Of a stretch of DNA of 29,725 nt, positions 15,294 to 24,092 are shown in pieces. Numbering within the stretch: position 1 is the first letter of the stretch; each line of letters opens with the position of its first letter. The DNA is from CBDDKW01 sp965230425 (lineage in GTDB: Bacteria; Pseudomonadota; Gammaproteobacteria; UBA1113): contig CBDDKW010000011.1 of the NCBI GenBank assembly GCA_965230425.1, positions 1-29,725 on the forward strand, in the 5' to 3' direction. The position numbers and the translations under genes were made by a program. The notes below the pieces were generated by a model, which was not told the DNA's origin, made no database searches, and saw only the letters and a list, made by a program, of their open reading frames with translations.

Positions 15294-18200
15294 ATGCCAC
15301 GATACACCAAAGACGAGTTACTCCGAGCAATTAAAAACAAAAAACTTTTGCTTATCGATGCCATTCTCTCAGAACGACCTGATTTAATTACCCAAGATCT
15401 TGAGCGAGGCAAAAACGCCCTGCATCTTGCCAGTGAAACAGGTATCAGCCAAATTATTAACTTAGTATTCTCCAAGTATCCTGATGACAAAGCTGCGCTA
15501 GCAGCTTCGATTGATAATGAGGGTAATACCCCATTACACTATGCAGCAAAATATGGCACCATTGAAGCTATTAAAAGTTATCAAAAGCATATTGCCCCAT
15601 CTAATTTAAAAAAACTAGCGGCACAAGAAAATACTGCACATCAAACTCCTCTCCACCAAGCCGTAGCTCACCGTAGCAGCGCTATAGTAAAATATCTATT
15701 ATCCCTATACTCAGAAGCAGAAGCCATCGAGCTAATTTTAGCAATAAGAGCAGGTAATACCACGCTACTACATACGGCCGGTGCTAATGCTACTGAAGCC
15801 AATCTAGAGCTGCTTCTTAGTTATTTATACGATAAAACTGAAGATATCCGGAGTGAAAAAACAGAAGCTAGATCCACCAGCACAAAGCCAGCTGATACAG
15901 AACATAAAACTGTAGCTGGGAAAAAGCCTTCCTCTGTCACATCACAAAATAGAGTCAATGAAAGTTTAGTACCTGATATAGCAAGAGCATTTACTATTCA
16001 AGATAGCAGCAATGGTAATACTCTCATACACACCATTGTTAGATATAATAATGAACTAGCAGCACGAGCTGTTATCTATTTAGCACGCCAATGCGAAATA
16101 ACCGATATTCAGAGCGCTACACATTCAGATATTACTACTAGTGATACATCTACCATCAGCGTTGAAGAAAAGATGTTAACCACAGAAAATAAGGACAATG
16201 AATATCCCTTACATACTGCTATCCGCTATCGAGATAAAAAAATCCTATTTATTCGCTTAATCCCTGATGACTACAAAGGCCCCACTGTCGATAGCAAAAC
16301 TAAACTCAGTAATTTCCTAAGCCATACACCTAATACTATCTTAAGTGACCATGATACCAACTTACCTCAGAATGATGGTGCTATTCACTTAAATATATCA
16401 ATAGAACTCAGCGATGGTAGTGTGGCCGAATCTTCAGCATTAATCATCCTTAAATACTGTATTGAAAAAGATAGTCCTGATGCGGTTATAGCGCTAGCAA
16501 ATTTTCTCGGTGATCCCGAAGAGCTCTTAACAAGAGCGCTGACAGAGAAAACCTCCACAAATTTAGTGAGCTTGGCGAGCACGCAAAGCCCAGAAACACT
16601 CGCCGCAGTACTAAAGCTCATAGGTACAGAGACTGCAATTACCCAAATAAAAAGCAGGCACCATGGGCATAATAAGCATGATCTACTAGTCTATTGCTAT
16701 GATAACTTATCAAATCAAAATAAACATGGTTATATATATTCTAATTTGCTGTTAATGCTAAATACACTGAATAAAGACGCAAAAAACAACGGCATTGCTG
16801 CCTTACATTATGTCTGCCGTTATTTAAGTTATGTCGATATATTGAAATCCCTGCAACAAATTGGTGCAGAAAAATTAAATCAATTATTACATGAACATAG
16901 CAATACTCAAACCCGCATAGCTGGTAATTGGCTACAACGTGGTATAAATAACTATCTCTCTAACAATAAACACCTAACTAATGAACAAATCAAACAACTT
17001 CAAGAAATCATTGACCTTTGTTCCCCACAAACTGCTTTATTAAGCAGCTCTAGTCGTAATACTAGCGAATTACAAGTGTTAGGTAATAATCCAAAATCTC
17101 AATTACAACTTCAATTAACTGAACTTTTAGCCCCCTACGTAACTCATACCACGCCAATGAAGCCAGTCAATGAAAATGGTTTTGACCATGCTCACGCTAA
17201 TCCTACAAGCGCATTAAGAATAAATGATATGTATCGCTATGGTCAGCGCATAGGTATAGACTTCAGCAAAACCAGTTTACATGCATATATTGCCCAACGT
17301 CAGTATGCTATCGTCGAACTCATGTTAAAGACAGATCCTACACTTGCTTGCAGATCCGGTAATCAACGTGCGAATGCATTACATATAGCTTGTTATGCCG
17401 GTGACGAAGAGATGATAAGACTCATATGCAACTATACGGATAAAATGCCCGATGGCCATAAACTCTATTCTGATCTAGACAGTAAAGGCGCACAGCCCAT
17501 TCATTATGCCGCCACATGGGCAAGCATAGAACTATTAGAAAAGCTCTGCGGTCCACAACAAACCTTAGCTGAAGCCTGCAATACCCCTAAATACACTGAA
17601 ACTGCAACTGGTCGCGTGCTTGCCTTTCAATTAGTACATAATAGGCAAATACAAGACCGATCTGATATATTAACACCACAAGCGCTTAGCTTTGAAACCT
17701 ATACAGGCAATACGCCTATACGCGAATGTGTTTATGCAGCTAATACCTTTACAGCCTATTTCCAAAGGATAACTCATGAAAGCGACTGTTTTGCAAAATT
17801 AAATGCGCTAGCAAAAATTAATTTGCTCATAGCTGTCCTGTATAGCCTCACTGATCAAGCAGTGGTCATTACTGTAATTAATACATTTGAGACATATAAG
17901 ACATTAGACGTATTAACAATGATAGGTAGTGACGGCGTGAATATATTTCACGCTGCGACAGGTCGATCACTAGAGATAAATCAAGCTCTCACGCAAAAAT
18001 TATCTGCTGAGCAAAAACAACGATTAATCATGCAATATGAATCACCACCGTCACCTTCTAAAAAAGATAAGGGCACACCACTACACTATGCTGTCAAATA
18101 TAAAAAGCCAAAAGTATTCGGGTTCTATCTTGGTGATGACTCTGCTGCTGCATACAAGCATTGCCAACAGCGCACATCAGCATCACAGAATACGGCACTG

Positions 18201-19169
18201 CATATACTGTGCTTGCATCCGAATATCTCGCTATTACGCACCATGTACCACCGCCTCGGTAGTACGTATTTTAGAGCATTAGTTAAATGTGAAAACAGAA
18301 TGGGTATCACTGCATTACATTATGCCTTGGAATTTGGCTCGGCTAAATTTATCAAAGAATTTTTATATTTCTGTGATGGTAAATTAGTGACAGAATTAAA
18401 TAATGCGTACCTAAATACCGACATTACTATACGTTATGGTCAGACGAAAGCCACAATATTTGATAAAGTCGTTGATTTCGCCGTCACTCCAGTACCTAGA
18501 GCAGCTAATGTCCCCTTCGCAGACACACGCGAATCATCATTATCAAACTACCCAAGCTTCAATGGGTTACTAAACAAACGTAGAGAACCGTCTTCTTTTA
18601 CTCAAACAGACTATGCAAACCTATGTGAACAACTTCATTTAATACAAGATATCCACTCACAACTTACCAAGCCCAGGTCATTCTTTACTGGCTCAATGAG
18701 CAACACAGTCAATGAAAATTTACTTCAGCATTGGCAAGGTATTCTAAAATCATTATTCGATTTAATAACGCCTATGAGATTGATCCATCAAGACCAGCTA
18801 AATGACGTGATTAAAACAAATATCGATAAATTAAAAGATTATGCCACAGGTAACCTAGCACGTAGTCATGGGATTGGAATAACAACATCACTAGAAACGA
18901 CAAGAGAACTAGATACATCAGGAGGTACCCAAGTAAATTCTACTCAGGAGTTCCTTATCTTCAGCACACAGATACAAACATTATGCGATCTGCCAGCTAA
19001 ACAATTATACTACGGCTTGAATAACTATTATGAATATTTATACCAACAAGCAACGACATCCAGTGGTATAGAAGCAGAGTTAGCGCAGCGTTTACTTAAA
19101 TTCTGTAATTTCACATTACCACATCAAGCGGCTGCTCACACAAAACAGGAAGCCCCCACTCCCCCTTAA
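15294..19169 (+). CDS. Giant ankyrin-repeat protein 2 (1291 residues)
   Basis: Paralogue of the genes on both sides. The N-terminus (YTKDELLRAIKNKKLLLIDAI) matches that of gene 3. The first ankyrin block (about 36-175) has good repeats: KNALHLASETG, GNTPLHYAAKYG and QTPLHQAVAHRS. A polar linker (185-235, Lys/Thr/Ser-rich) separates it from GNTLIHTIVRYN and YPLHTAIRYRD, which end in RLIPDDYKG as in gene 1. The junction motif PVNENGF...ANP...GQRIGI (about 620-660) leads into the second block (ANALHIACYAGD, QPIHYAATWAS), and TPLHYAVKYKK, TALHILCLHPN and TALHYALEFGS follow further on. The C-terminus is helical with LPAKQLYYGLNNYYEYL. GAGAG lies 6 nt before the ATG. No enzymatic motif, signal peptide or membrane segment is visible. 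The binding partner is unknown. Confidence 0.92.
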   Translation: MPRYTKDELLRAIKNKKLLLIDAILSERPDLITQDLERGKNALHLASETGISQIINLVFSKYPDDKAALAASIDNEGNTPLHYAAKYGTIEAIKSYQKHIAPSNLKKLAAQENTAHQTPLHQAVAHRSSAIVKYLLSLYSEAEAIELILAIRAGNTTLLHTAGANATEANLELLLSYLYDKTEDIRSEKTEARSTSTKPADTEHKTVAGKKPSSVTSQNRVNESLVPDIARAFTIQDSSNGNTLIHTIVRYNNELAARAVIYLARQCEITDIQSATHSDITTSDTSTISVEEKMLTTENKDNEYPLHTAIRYRDKKILFIRLIPDDYKGPTVDSKTKLSNFLSHTPNTILSDHDTNLPQNDGAIHLNISIELSDGSVAESSALIILKYCIEKDSPDAVIALANFLGDPEELLTRALTEKTSTNLVSLASTQSPETLAAVLKLIGTETAITQIKSRHHGHNKHDLLVYCYDNLSNQNKHGYIYSNLLLMLNTLNKDAKNNGIAALHYVCRYLSYVDILKSLQQIGAEKLNQLLHEHSNTQTRIAGNWLQRGINNYLSNNKHLTNEQIKQLQEIIDLCSPQTALLSSSSRNTSELQVLGNNPKSQLQLQLTELLAPYVTHTTPMKPVNENGFDHAHANPTSALRINDMYRYGQRIGIDFSKTSLHAYIAQRQYAIVELMLKTDPTLACRSGNQRANALHIACYAGDEEMIRLICNYTDKMPDGHKLYSDLDSKGAQPIHYAATWASIELLEKLCGPQQTLAEACNTPKYTETATGRVLAFQLVHNRQIQDRSDILTPQALSFETYTGNTPIRECVYAANTFTAYFQRITHESDCFAKLNALAKINLLIAVLYSLTDQAVVITVINTFETYKTLDVLTMIGSDGVNIFHAATGRSLEINQALTQKLSAEQKQRLIMQYESPPSPSKKDKGTPLHYAVKYKKPKVFGFYLGDDSAAAYKHCQQRTSASQNTALHILCLHPNISLLRTMYHRLGSTYFRALVKCENRMGITALHYALEFGSAKFIKEFLYFCDGKLVTELNNAYLNTDITIRYGQTKATIFDKVVDFAVTPVPRAANVPFADTRESSLSNYPSFNGLLNKRREPSSFTQTDYANLCEQLHLIQDIHSQLTKPRSFFTGSMSNTVNENLLQHWQGILKSLFDLITPMRLIHQDQLNDVIKTNIDKLKDYATGNLARSHGIGITTSLETTRELDTSGGTQVNSTQEFLIFSTQIQTLCDLPAKQLYYGLNNYYEYLYQQATTSSGIEAELAQRLLKFCNFTLPHQAAAHTKQEAPTPP

Positions 19170-19283
19170 TATAGACAGTAGTTATACGCCATGTAAACGA
19201 ATGTAACTGAGCAGGAAGGGTATTATTTACTCAGATGTGCGCCTATGTTATAAATATTTACTGGTCATAGTGACCGTAATACA

Positions 19284-19322
19284 AGAGTAATAAATCAAGC
19301 AAATAATACGCCTAATTACTCT
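19284..19322. repeat. Inverted repeat in the leader of ankyrin gene 3
   Basis: AGAGTAAT (19284-19291) and ATTACTCT (19315-19322) are perfect 8-bp arms around a 23-nt loop, ending 27 bp before the start codon. The rest of the 180-bp gap is AT-rich. A weak GGTCA-TAG-TGACC hairpin (19263-19275) may terminate gene 2. Confidence 0.45.
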
Positions 19323-19349
19323 AGCAACAATAACAACAAAGGCCATCTA

Positions 19350-22300
19350 ATGTCACAGTACACAGAGAATGATTTAGCTCGCGCGCTACAGTGTAAACAA
19401 CCAAGACTCCTAAGCAACATCGCTGCAAGCCAGCCAGAACTGTTGTTAGTTAGGTCTGCTGAGGGGAAAAATGCCCTACATCGCGCCTGTGAAATGGGTA
19501 ACCCTATACTCATTAACTGTATCTTAGATAATACTAATGATAGTAAATTACCCGCACTGCTGATCGGTGTAGATGCCGAAGGGAATTTGCCCCTGCATTA
19601 CGCGTGCATGCATACAAACGAAGCAGGGTTAAACAGAGTCTTTGAAATCTACAATACACACTGCACAGATGAACTATGGCGTCTAAATAGCCATGCTGAA
19701 TCACCGCTGTTGCTATGTTTAAAACATAATACCAGCCATTCTATATATGCACTAATTACAAAGTTTATAGTTGCTCAGCAACTGAGCTTACAGTCACTTG
19801 CTCAGCCTGATGAGGAACATCAGCACTGTTTACACTATGCTGCTGGATCGCCAACTCCTGAAGCATTACAGTATTTCATTGAATATTTCAAAAAAAAATT
19901 AGACGTAGAAAGATGCGAAGATGTAAGTGATGATAAAGATGAGAGTGACGATGAATATGATGATGAGCAATCTCACCTTGCTCAGCCAACGCTACTGCAA
20001 GAGGCTATTAATACAAGCCTTCAGCTACTCTTCACTCAGCGCTCTTGTAAAGACGGAGCCACACCACTGCATATAGCCATTCGCTCAGGTGCTGCAGAAT
20101 CCGTAAAAATAATACTCGACTTCGCTAAAGAACATCATTTTGCAGAAGCTTTACTACGCATTACTGATCATGAGGGATTCACGCCATTACATTTGTGCAT
20201 GCACTTAAAAAACACAAAGATACCCCTTCAAACTCTTATTCCTGAAAACTACTTAGCACCGGCTAGGGTTGCAAGTAGAGCTGGATCTACACAGGCTATT
20301 CATAAGCGGACTACATTACTTAATACATTGCCTCAGACATATCAAGCTGATACAAACAATTATCCTACTAGCATGATTGATGTACTCATTGAATTAGACT
20401 GCCCAGAATATATACGTGAACTTCTACCACTTATGCCAACAGTAGTACAAGAACTACAAATGCCTAGCCCAATAGATTTAACACAATCGCGCTTCTTACG
20501 ATGCTACCATCACCTCTCGAATCAAAGCTTCTCTACACTACTTGATGTGCTAGGTGAGTCTGCAAGCACCTTAATTTTTCACAGTCTCGACTATCTTGTA
20601 ACCGCTGACTTATATAAATATGATGATAGATTAGCGCTTTGCCTAGTTCATATTACACCTGAACAGCACAGGCAAGCATTCACACCGAATACACTGCCAC
20701 TACACCTAGCATTCTTGTTGCTATCAGAAGATAATATCCGTGACGTACTAGCTCATATAGGCGCTCGCAATCTTGAAATAATTTTGGCACAGCATCAACA
20801 AACTAAAGCAACCATCAAATTTTTTAGTAATGGTCAATCTATAACAAAATCAATGACCATGGCAGAGTGTGCACAAAACAATCCACTTTTATCAACTTAT
20901 TTACAGGGCCAAGACCATGCCTATACCCATTTAACTGAGCAAGCACTCAGTTTTATAACACTGCACAACTACATAAAGTCACAAAGTCCACGTATCACAT
21001 CAGCCAATACAGAACCCTTGCCCGTATCCATTCAAAATGTAGATGAAGGCAGTGACTCAAGGCAAAGCAGCATCCGCCAACCACTAGTCAAGACAACCTT
21101 CACTCAGGAACAACAAAATTTTATTATCTTATTAGCACAGTTGTTAAAGATGAGTACTGAATCACCAAACTCTATGCCGGATGCTTTAAAAAAACTGCGG
21201 AACCTTAATCAACATCCTGTGGCTCATGAGAATTCATATTCGCGCTTCACTCGACATTTATTCAATGGCGTAAATGATACTACGTATGCAACTAACCTAC
21301 GTTATTTGGCTAACCTACCAAACCGTCTATTGCTAAAACTATTTTTAGATTATATGCATGAGCTGAATGCAATGGTTCTTACTGATAGTACTGAAGCAAG
21401 CAAGATACTATTACAACAATTACAAACTGCAGTAAGCCCATCACAGAGCATGCCCCATGATCAAGCGGCGGCAAGTCATAGTATACCAGCACAAGAGCAG
21501 CCTCAGAGTTCAGCAGTGCATGTGGGCCAGCAAAGCTCTGCCCAAGACGCCAACAGCATATCAGAAAGTGCAGACGCTCCTCTACCGGCAATGCATGACA
21601 TCCCTGACCACACTGCATTTATTCAATTAATCGAAACTAATGATGTGCAGGGTGTAGAGCCCTATCTTCGCCAACAACCACTGATAATATTACCCAAGCA
21701 AACACAGTCACGCTATAAAGTGCATGTGGACCAGCAAAGCTTTGTCCAAGATTCCAACAGCATATCAGACCATGCAGAAGCTCCTCTACCAGCAATGCAT
21801 GATATCCCCGATCAAAGTGCATTTATTCAATTAATTGAAGCTAATGATGTACAGGGTGTAGAGCGCTATCTTCGTCAACAACCACGGATAATATTACCCA
21901 AGCGAACGCAGTTACGCTATAAAAATACCACTCCCTTGCATGCAGCATGCCAACAGGGAAATCCTATTATTATCGAGCTGATTTTAGCCGTCAATACCGA
22001 GTACTTTAATGACTCACGCCTATTTACAGCCTATGACGAACACGGCGTTAATCCGATATATTACCTTGCAAGTTGGGCGCCACAATCACTATTAGATAAA
22101 TTTTATAATAATATGGGCAGAACTATAAAATACGCCCAAGTTCATCGCGGCACAGGGGAAAGTCTATTACAACAGTTGTTGCATAACTGTAAGTTCAAGC
22201 ACCAAGCAGATATAATGGCACATATTGGTCACCCAAGCCACTTATTACACGTTCCACGGCTTAATCCAACTCCTCATACACCACCGCTGTTGTCAGCCAT

Positions 22301-23852
22301 GGCCTATGATGCACTCTTTTTACCATTACTATCTTCTATTATTGATTTAAATCAACTTCAGCTTCAATTTCCATTAGCAACAATAACAGAACAATCAGAT
22401 ACATCAGCAGCAAGTAGTATGAGTACTCACTCGGCTAAGAATACTGAAAATGACGGCCAAGGCATCAGTGCCAGAGAATATACAATATTATTGCATAAAA
22501 ATACGCTCACACAGGAAGCTCTTGTTTTCGCAATACATAGATTGCTCATTCATGCGATTCAAACTAATAACAGTGAAATCGTCAAAATACTGCTAAAAAT
22601 AATTCAATACATTCCTGAGTGTGGACCTGTAAAAAAATTAATACATAATAGCAAGATGAGTCTGCTACACCATGCAACACTTGCAGGCCAAGATGTGCTA
22701 TTAAGGATTTATACACTATTCTCAGCACCAGGTGAATTTGAAGCTGAATTAAAGAAAACCGTAAAATTTAAAATTGGTCATCAAGAATTTTCAGTTACCC
22801 CTACTGAATTAGCGATTATTCGTCAAAATCCAGTTGCACTAAAACAATTCCTGCAAAAAGCTGCAAGCTGTGATACAAGCATCAATAACTTTTGCCCTAA
22901 ACGCTTAGGCTTTAATCCCTTGCAATTGGTCTGTCGCTTTCCTAATTTAGATACGTTGCAAGTCTTACGTCAACATTACACACCAGAACAGCTACAAAAA
23001 TTTGCACAAGAACGTACTGCTGACGGGCACACCGCATTACATTATGCAGTACGTCATGGTGATGCACACTTCATCACTGAAATGATGTATCTGATGGGGG
23101 TAGCGCAGGCAAGTACGTTACATAATGAAACTAATACTCGTAAAACAACACTTGGTCTACTACATTTTTGGCAACCCAGTAGCACAACACCTGCTCCCCA
23201 AACCTATGCTGACTATAATAGCGCTTTGAATGAGAGTGCTTATAATAGTTTAATAGCTAATATTGGCTGTTTTATATCTCTACATCGTGCACTACTAAGC
23301 TGTACAAAAAAACTTAATAAAAATTCGGCAAATGCTATTTATACGATCATTGGGGGTTTAATTCAGACTTTGACTACGGCAACTACACTTAGCGAAGCTG
23401 AGAACGAGGATATCTTTACAAGCCATACTACACACACAAATCGCTTACAAGGCTTGATGCGCGCACAATTCACTACGGTACAACGAACGGATGATTATAA
23501 TCAGAGAAATCAGCTAAGACATGGTTTCTACAGCTCATTGCAACAACAAAAATCAACATTTAATTTACAGCAAGCTACTAATAACCCGCAATATGTGAAG
23601 CAAGGAAATAAGCTCTCAGCCGTATTACCTAGGGCAATACAAACTGCGGTACAAGCATTAAGATCGAATCAAGGTACTGCGCTTGTAGATATGGTTGAAA
23701 ACTTACAACGGGTACCTGCAACAATATTAGCTCGTAGCTTGGAAGATTATGAAAGGTACTTACAGGCAAAAAATGCGAACCATTCACTGCCAGCAGGTTT
23801 TGCACAAACTATCGCTAAAAGAAATGCCGTCAACCCAAGTGGGAGCATGTGA
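19350..23852 (+). CDS. Giant ankyrin-repeat protein 3 (1500 residues) with an internal tandem duplication
   Basis: The longest of the trio. The first ankyrin block begins at about 38 (KNALHRACEMGN, LPLHYACMHTN, HCLHYAAGSPT, ATPLHIAIRSGA). A very acidic stretch lies at 189-207 (Asp/Glu-rich). A Gln/Ser-rich linker near 695-740 leads into two 68-residue tandem units (723-790 and 791-858), each with LPAMHDIPD and VQGVE.YLRQQP. The second ankyrin block follows (TTPLHAACQQGN, then FNPLQLVCRFPN and TALHYAVRHGD near 1190-1240). The helical C-terminus has VPATILARSLEDYERYL, matching genes 1 and 2. The last ten codons (NAVNPSGSM region) and the stop fall inside a dispersed repeat, so the original end may have been replaced. 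AAAGG lies about 7 nt before the ATG. No signal peptide or catalytic motif was seen. Confidence 0.92.
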   Translation: MSQYTENDLARALQCKQPRLLSNIAASQPELLLVRSAEGKNALHRACEMGNPILINCILDNTNDSKLPALLIGVDAEGNLPLHYACMHTNEAGLNRVFEIYNTHCTDELWRLNSHAESPLLLCLKHNTSHSIYALITKFIVAQQLSLQSLAQPDEEHQHCLHYAAGSPTPEALQYFIEYFKKKLDVERCEDVSDDKDESDDEYDDEQSHLAQPTLLQEAINTSLQLLFTQRSCKDGATPLHIAIRSGAAESVKIILDFAKEHHFAEALLRITDHEGFTPLHLCMHLKNTKIPLQTLIPENYLAPARVASRAGSTQAIHKRTTLLNTLPQTYQADTNNYPTSMIDVLIELDCPEYIRELLPLMPTVVQELQMPSPIDLTQSRFLRCYHHLSNQSFSTLLDVLGESASTLIFHSLDYLVTADLYKYDDRLALCLVHITPEQHRQAFTPNTLPLHLAFLLLSEDNIRDVLAHIGARNLEIILAQHQQTKATIKFFSNGQSITKSMTMAECAQNNPLLSTYLQGQDHAYTHLTEQALSFITLHNYIKSQSPRITSANTEPLPVSIQNVDEGSDSRQSSIRQPLVKTTFTQEQQNFIILLAQLLKMSTESPNSMPDALKKLRNLNQHPVAHENSYSRFTRHLFNGVNDTTYATNLRYLANLPNRLLLKLFLDYMHELNAMVLTDSTEASKILLQQLQTAVSPSQSMPHDQAAASHSIPAQEQPQSSAVHVGQQSSAQDANSISESADAPLPAMHDIPDHTAFIQLIETNDVQGVEPYLRQQPLIILPKQTQSRYKVHVDQQSFVQDSNSISDHAEAPLPAMHDIPDQSAFIQLIEANDVQGVERYLRQQPRIILPKRTQLRYKNTTPLHAACQQGNPIIIELILAVNTEYFNDSRLFTAYDEHGVNPIYYLASWAPQSLLDKFYNNMGRTIKYAQVHRGTGESLLQQLLHNCKFKHQADIMAHIGHPSHLLHVPRLNPTPHTPPLLSAMAYDALFLPLLSSIIDLNQLQLQFPLATITEQSDTSAASSMSTHSAKNTENDGQGISAREYTILLHKNTLTQEALVFAIHRLLIHAIQTNNSEIVKILLKIIQYIPECGPVKKLIHNSKMSLLHHATLAGQDVLLRIYTLFSAPGEFEAELKKTVKFKIGHQEFSVTPTELAIIRQNPVALKQFLQKAASCDTSINNFCPKRLGFNPLQLVCRFPNLDTLQVLRQHYTPEQLQKFAQERTADGHTALHYAVRHGDAHFITEMMYLMGVAQASTLHNETNTRKTTLGLLHFWQPSSTTPAPQTYADYNSALNESAYNSLIANIGCFISLHRALLSCTKKLNKNSANAIYTIIGGLIQTLTTATTLSEAENEDIFTSHTTHTNRLQGLMRAQFTTVQRTDDYNQRNQLRHGFYSSLQQQKSTFNLQQATNNPQYVKQGNKLSAVLPRAIQTAVQALRSNQGTALVDMVENLQRVPATILARSLEDYERYLQAKNANHSLPAGFAQTIAKRNAVNPSGSM
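21516..21923 (+). repeat. 204-bp in-frame tandem duplication inside ankyrin gene 3
   Basis: Unit 1 is 21516-21719 and unit 2 is 21720-21923; both are exactly 204 bp (68 codons), begin GTGCATGTGG and end CGCTATAAA. By hand count about 24 positions differ, so they are about 88% identical with no gaps. The unit contains a linker plus the first half of an ankyrin repeat. Confidence 0.92.
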
Positions 23853-23944
23853 GATTTCCCGCAGAGTTGATTGCTTAGTAATAGAGTTACGTTCTTATTA
23901 GCTAAACCATTGGGGGATCTCTCACTGCGTTCGAGATAACAACA
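23821..23944 (+). repeat. Dispersed palindromic repeat, copy 3 (overlaps the 3' end of ankyrin gene 3)
   Basis: AAATGCCGTCA, GAGCATGTGAG and TTTCCCGC match the left arms at 24033-24076 and 15003-15050. CTAAACCATTGGGGGATCTC matches the right arm of the other copies. The stop codon of ankyrin gene 3 (23850-23852) is inside the left arm. Confidence 0.75.
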
Positions 23945-23974
23945 TTTTTTTAGTTACAACTTGTTGTTTTCATC

Positions 23975-24086
23975 TAAACCATAGGGGGATTTCTCACTGC
24001 ACTCGAAATGACATGTCGTTAGCTACGTTGAAAAATGCCGTCACCACGGGTGCGGAGCACGTGAGTTCTCCCACCGCGTGACTAGT
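23975..24086 (+). repeat. Two further half copies of the dispersed repeat, upstream of the ppsA 3' end
   Basis: 23975-24013 is a right half (CTAAACCATAGGGGGATTTC ... CTCGAAATGACA). 24021-24086 is a left half (CTACGTTGAAAAATGCCGTC ... GTGAGTTCTCCCACCGCG, then GACTAGT). The left half ends at the ppsA stop region. No separate terminator was found for ppsA, so the repeat hairpins may serve this purpose. Confidence 0.65.
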
Positions 24087-24092
24087 CCTCCC

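Noticed and set aside
14996..15490. 164-codon minus-strand open frame across the start of ankyrin gene 2
   Set aside because: It runs antisense through the 5' end of gene 2 and through a dispersed repeat. The plus-strand frame has clear ankyrin motifs, so this one is a shadow.
21516..21923. Tandem duplication as evidence of a mobile element insertion
   Set aside because: It is in frame, gap-free and purely internal to the gene, with no terminal inverted repeats, so slippage or unequal recombination explains it.
6550..24086. Repeated GAGATnTCCC / CTCGAAATGACA units as a CRISPR array
   Set aside because: The copies are kilobases apart, in both orientations and imperfect. There are no regular spacers and no cas genes.
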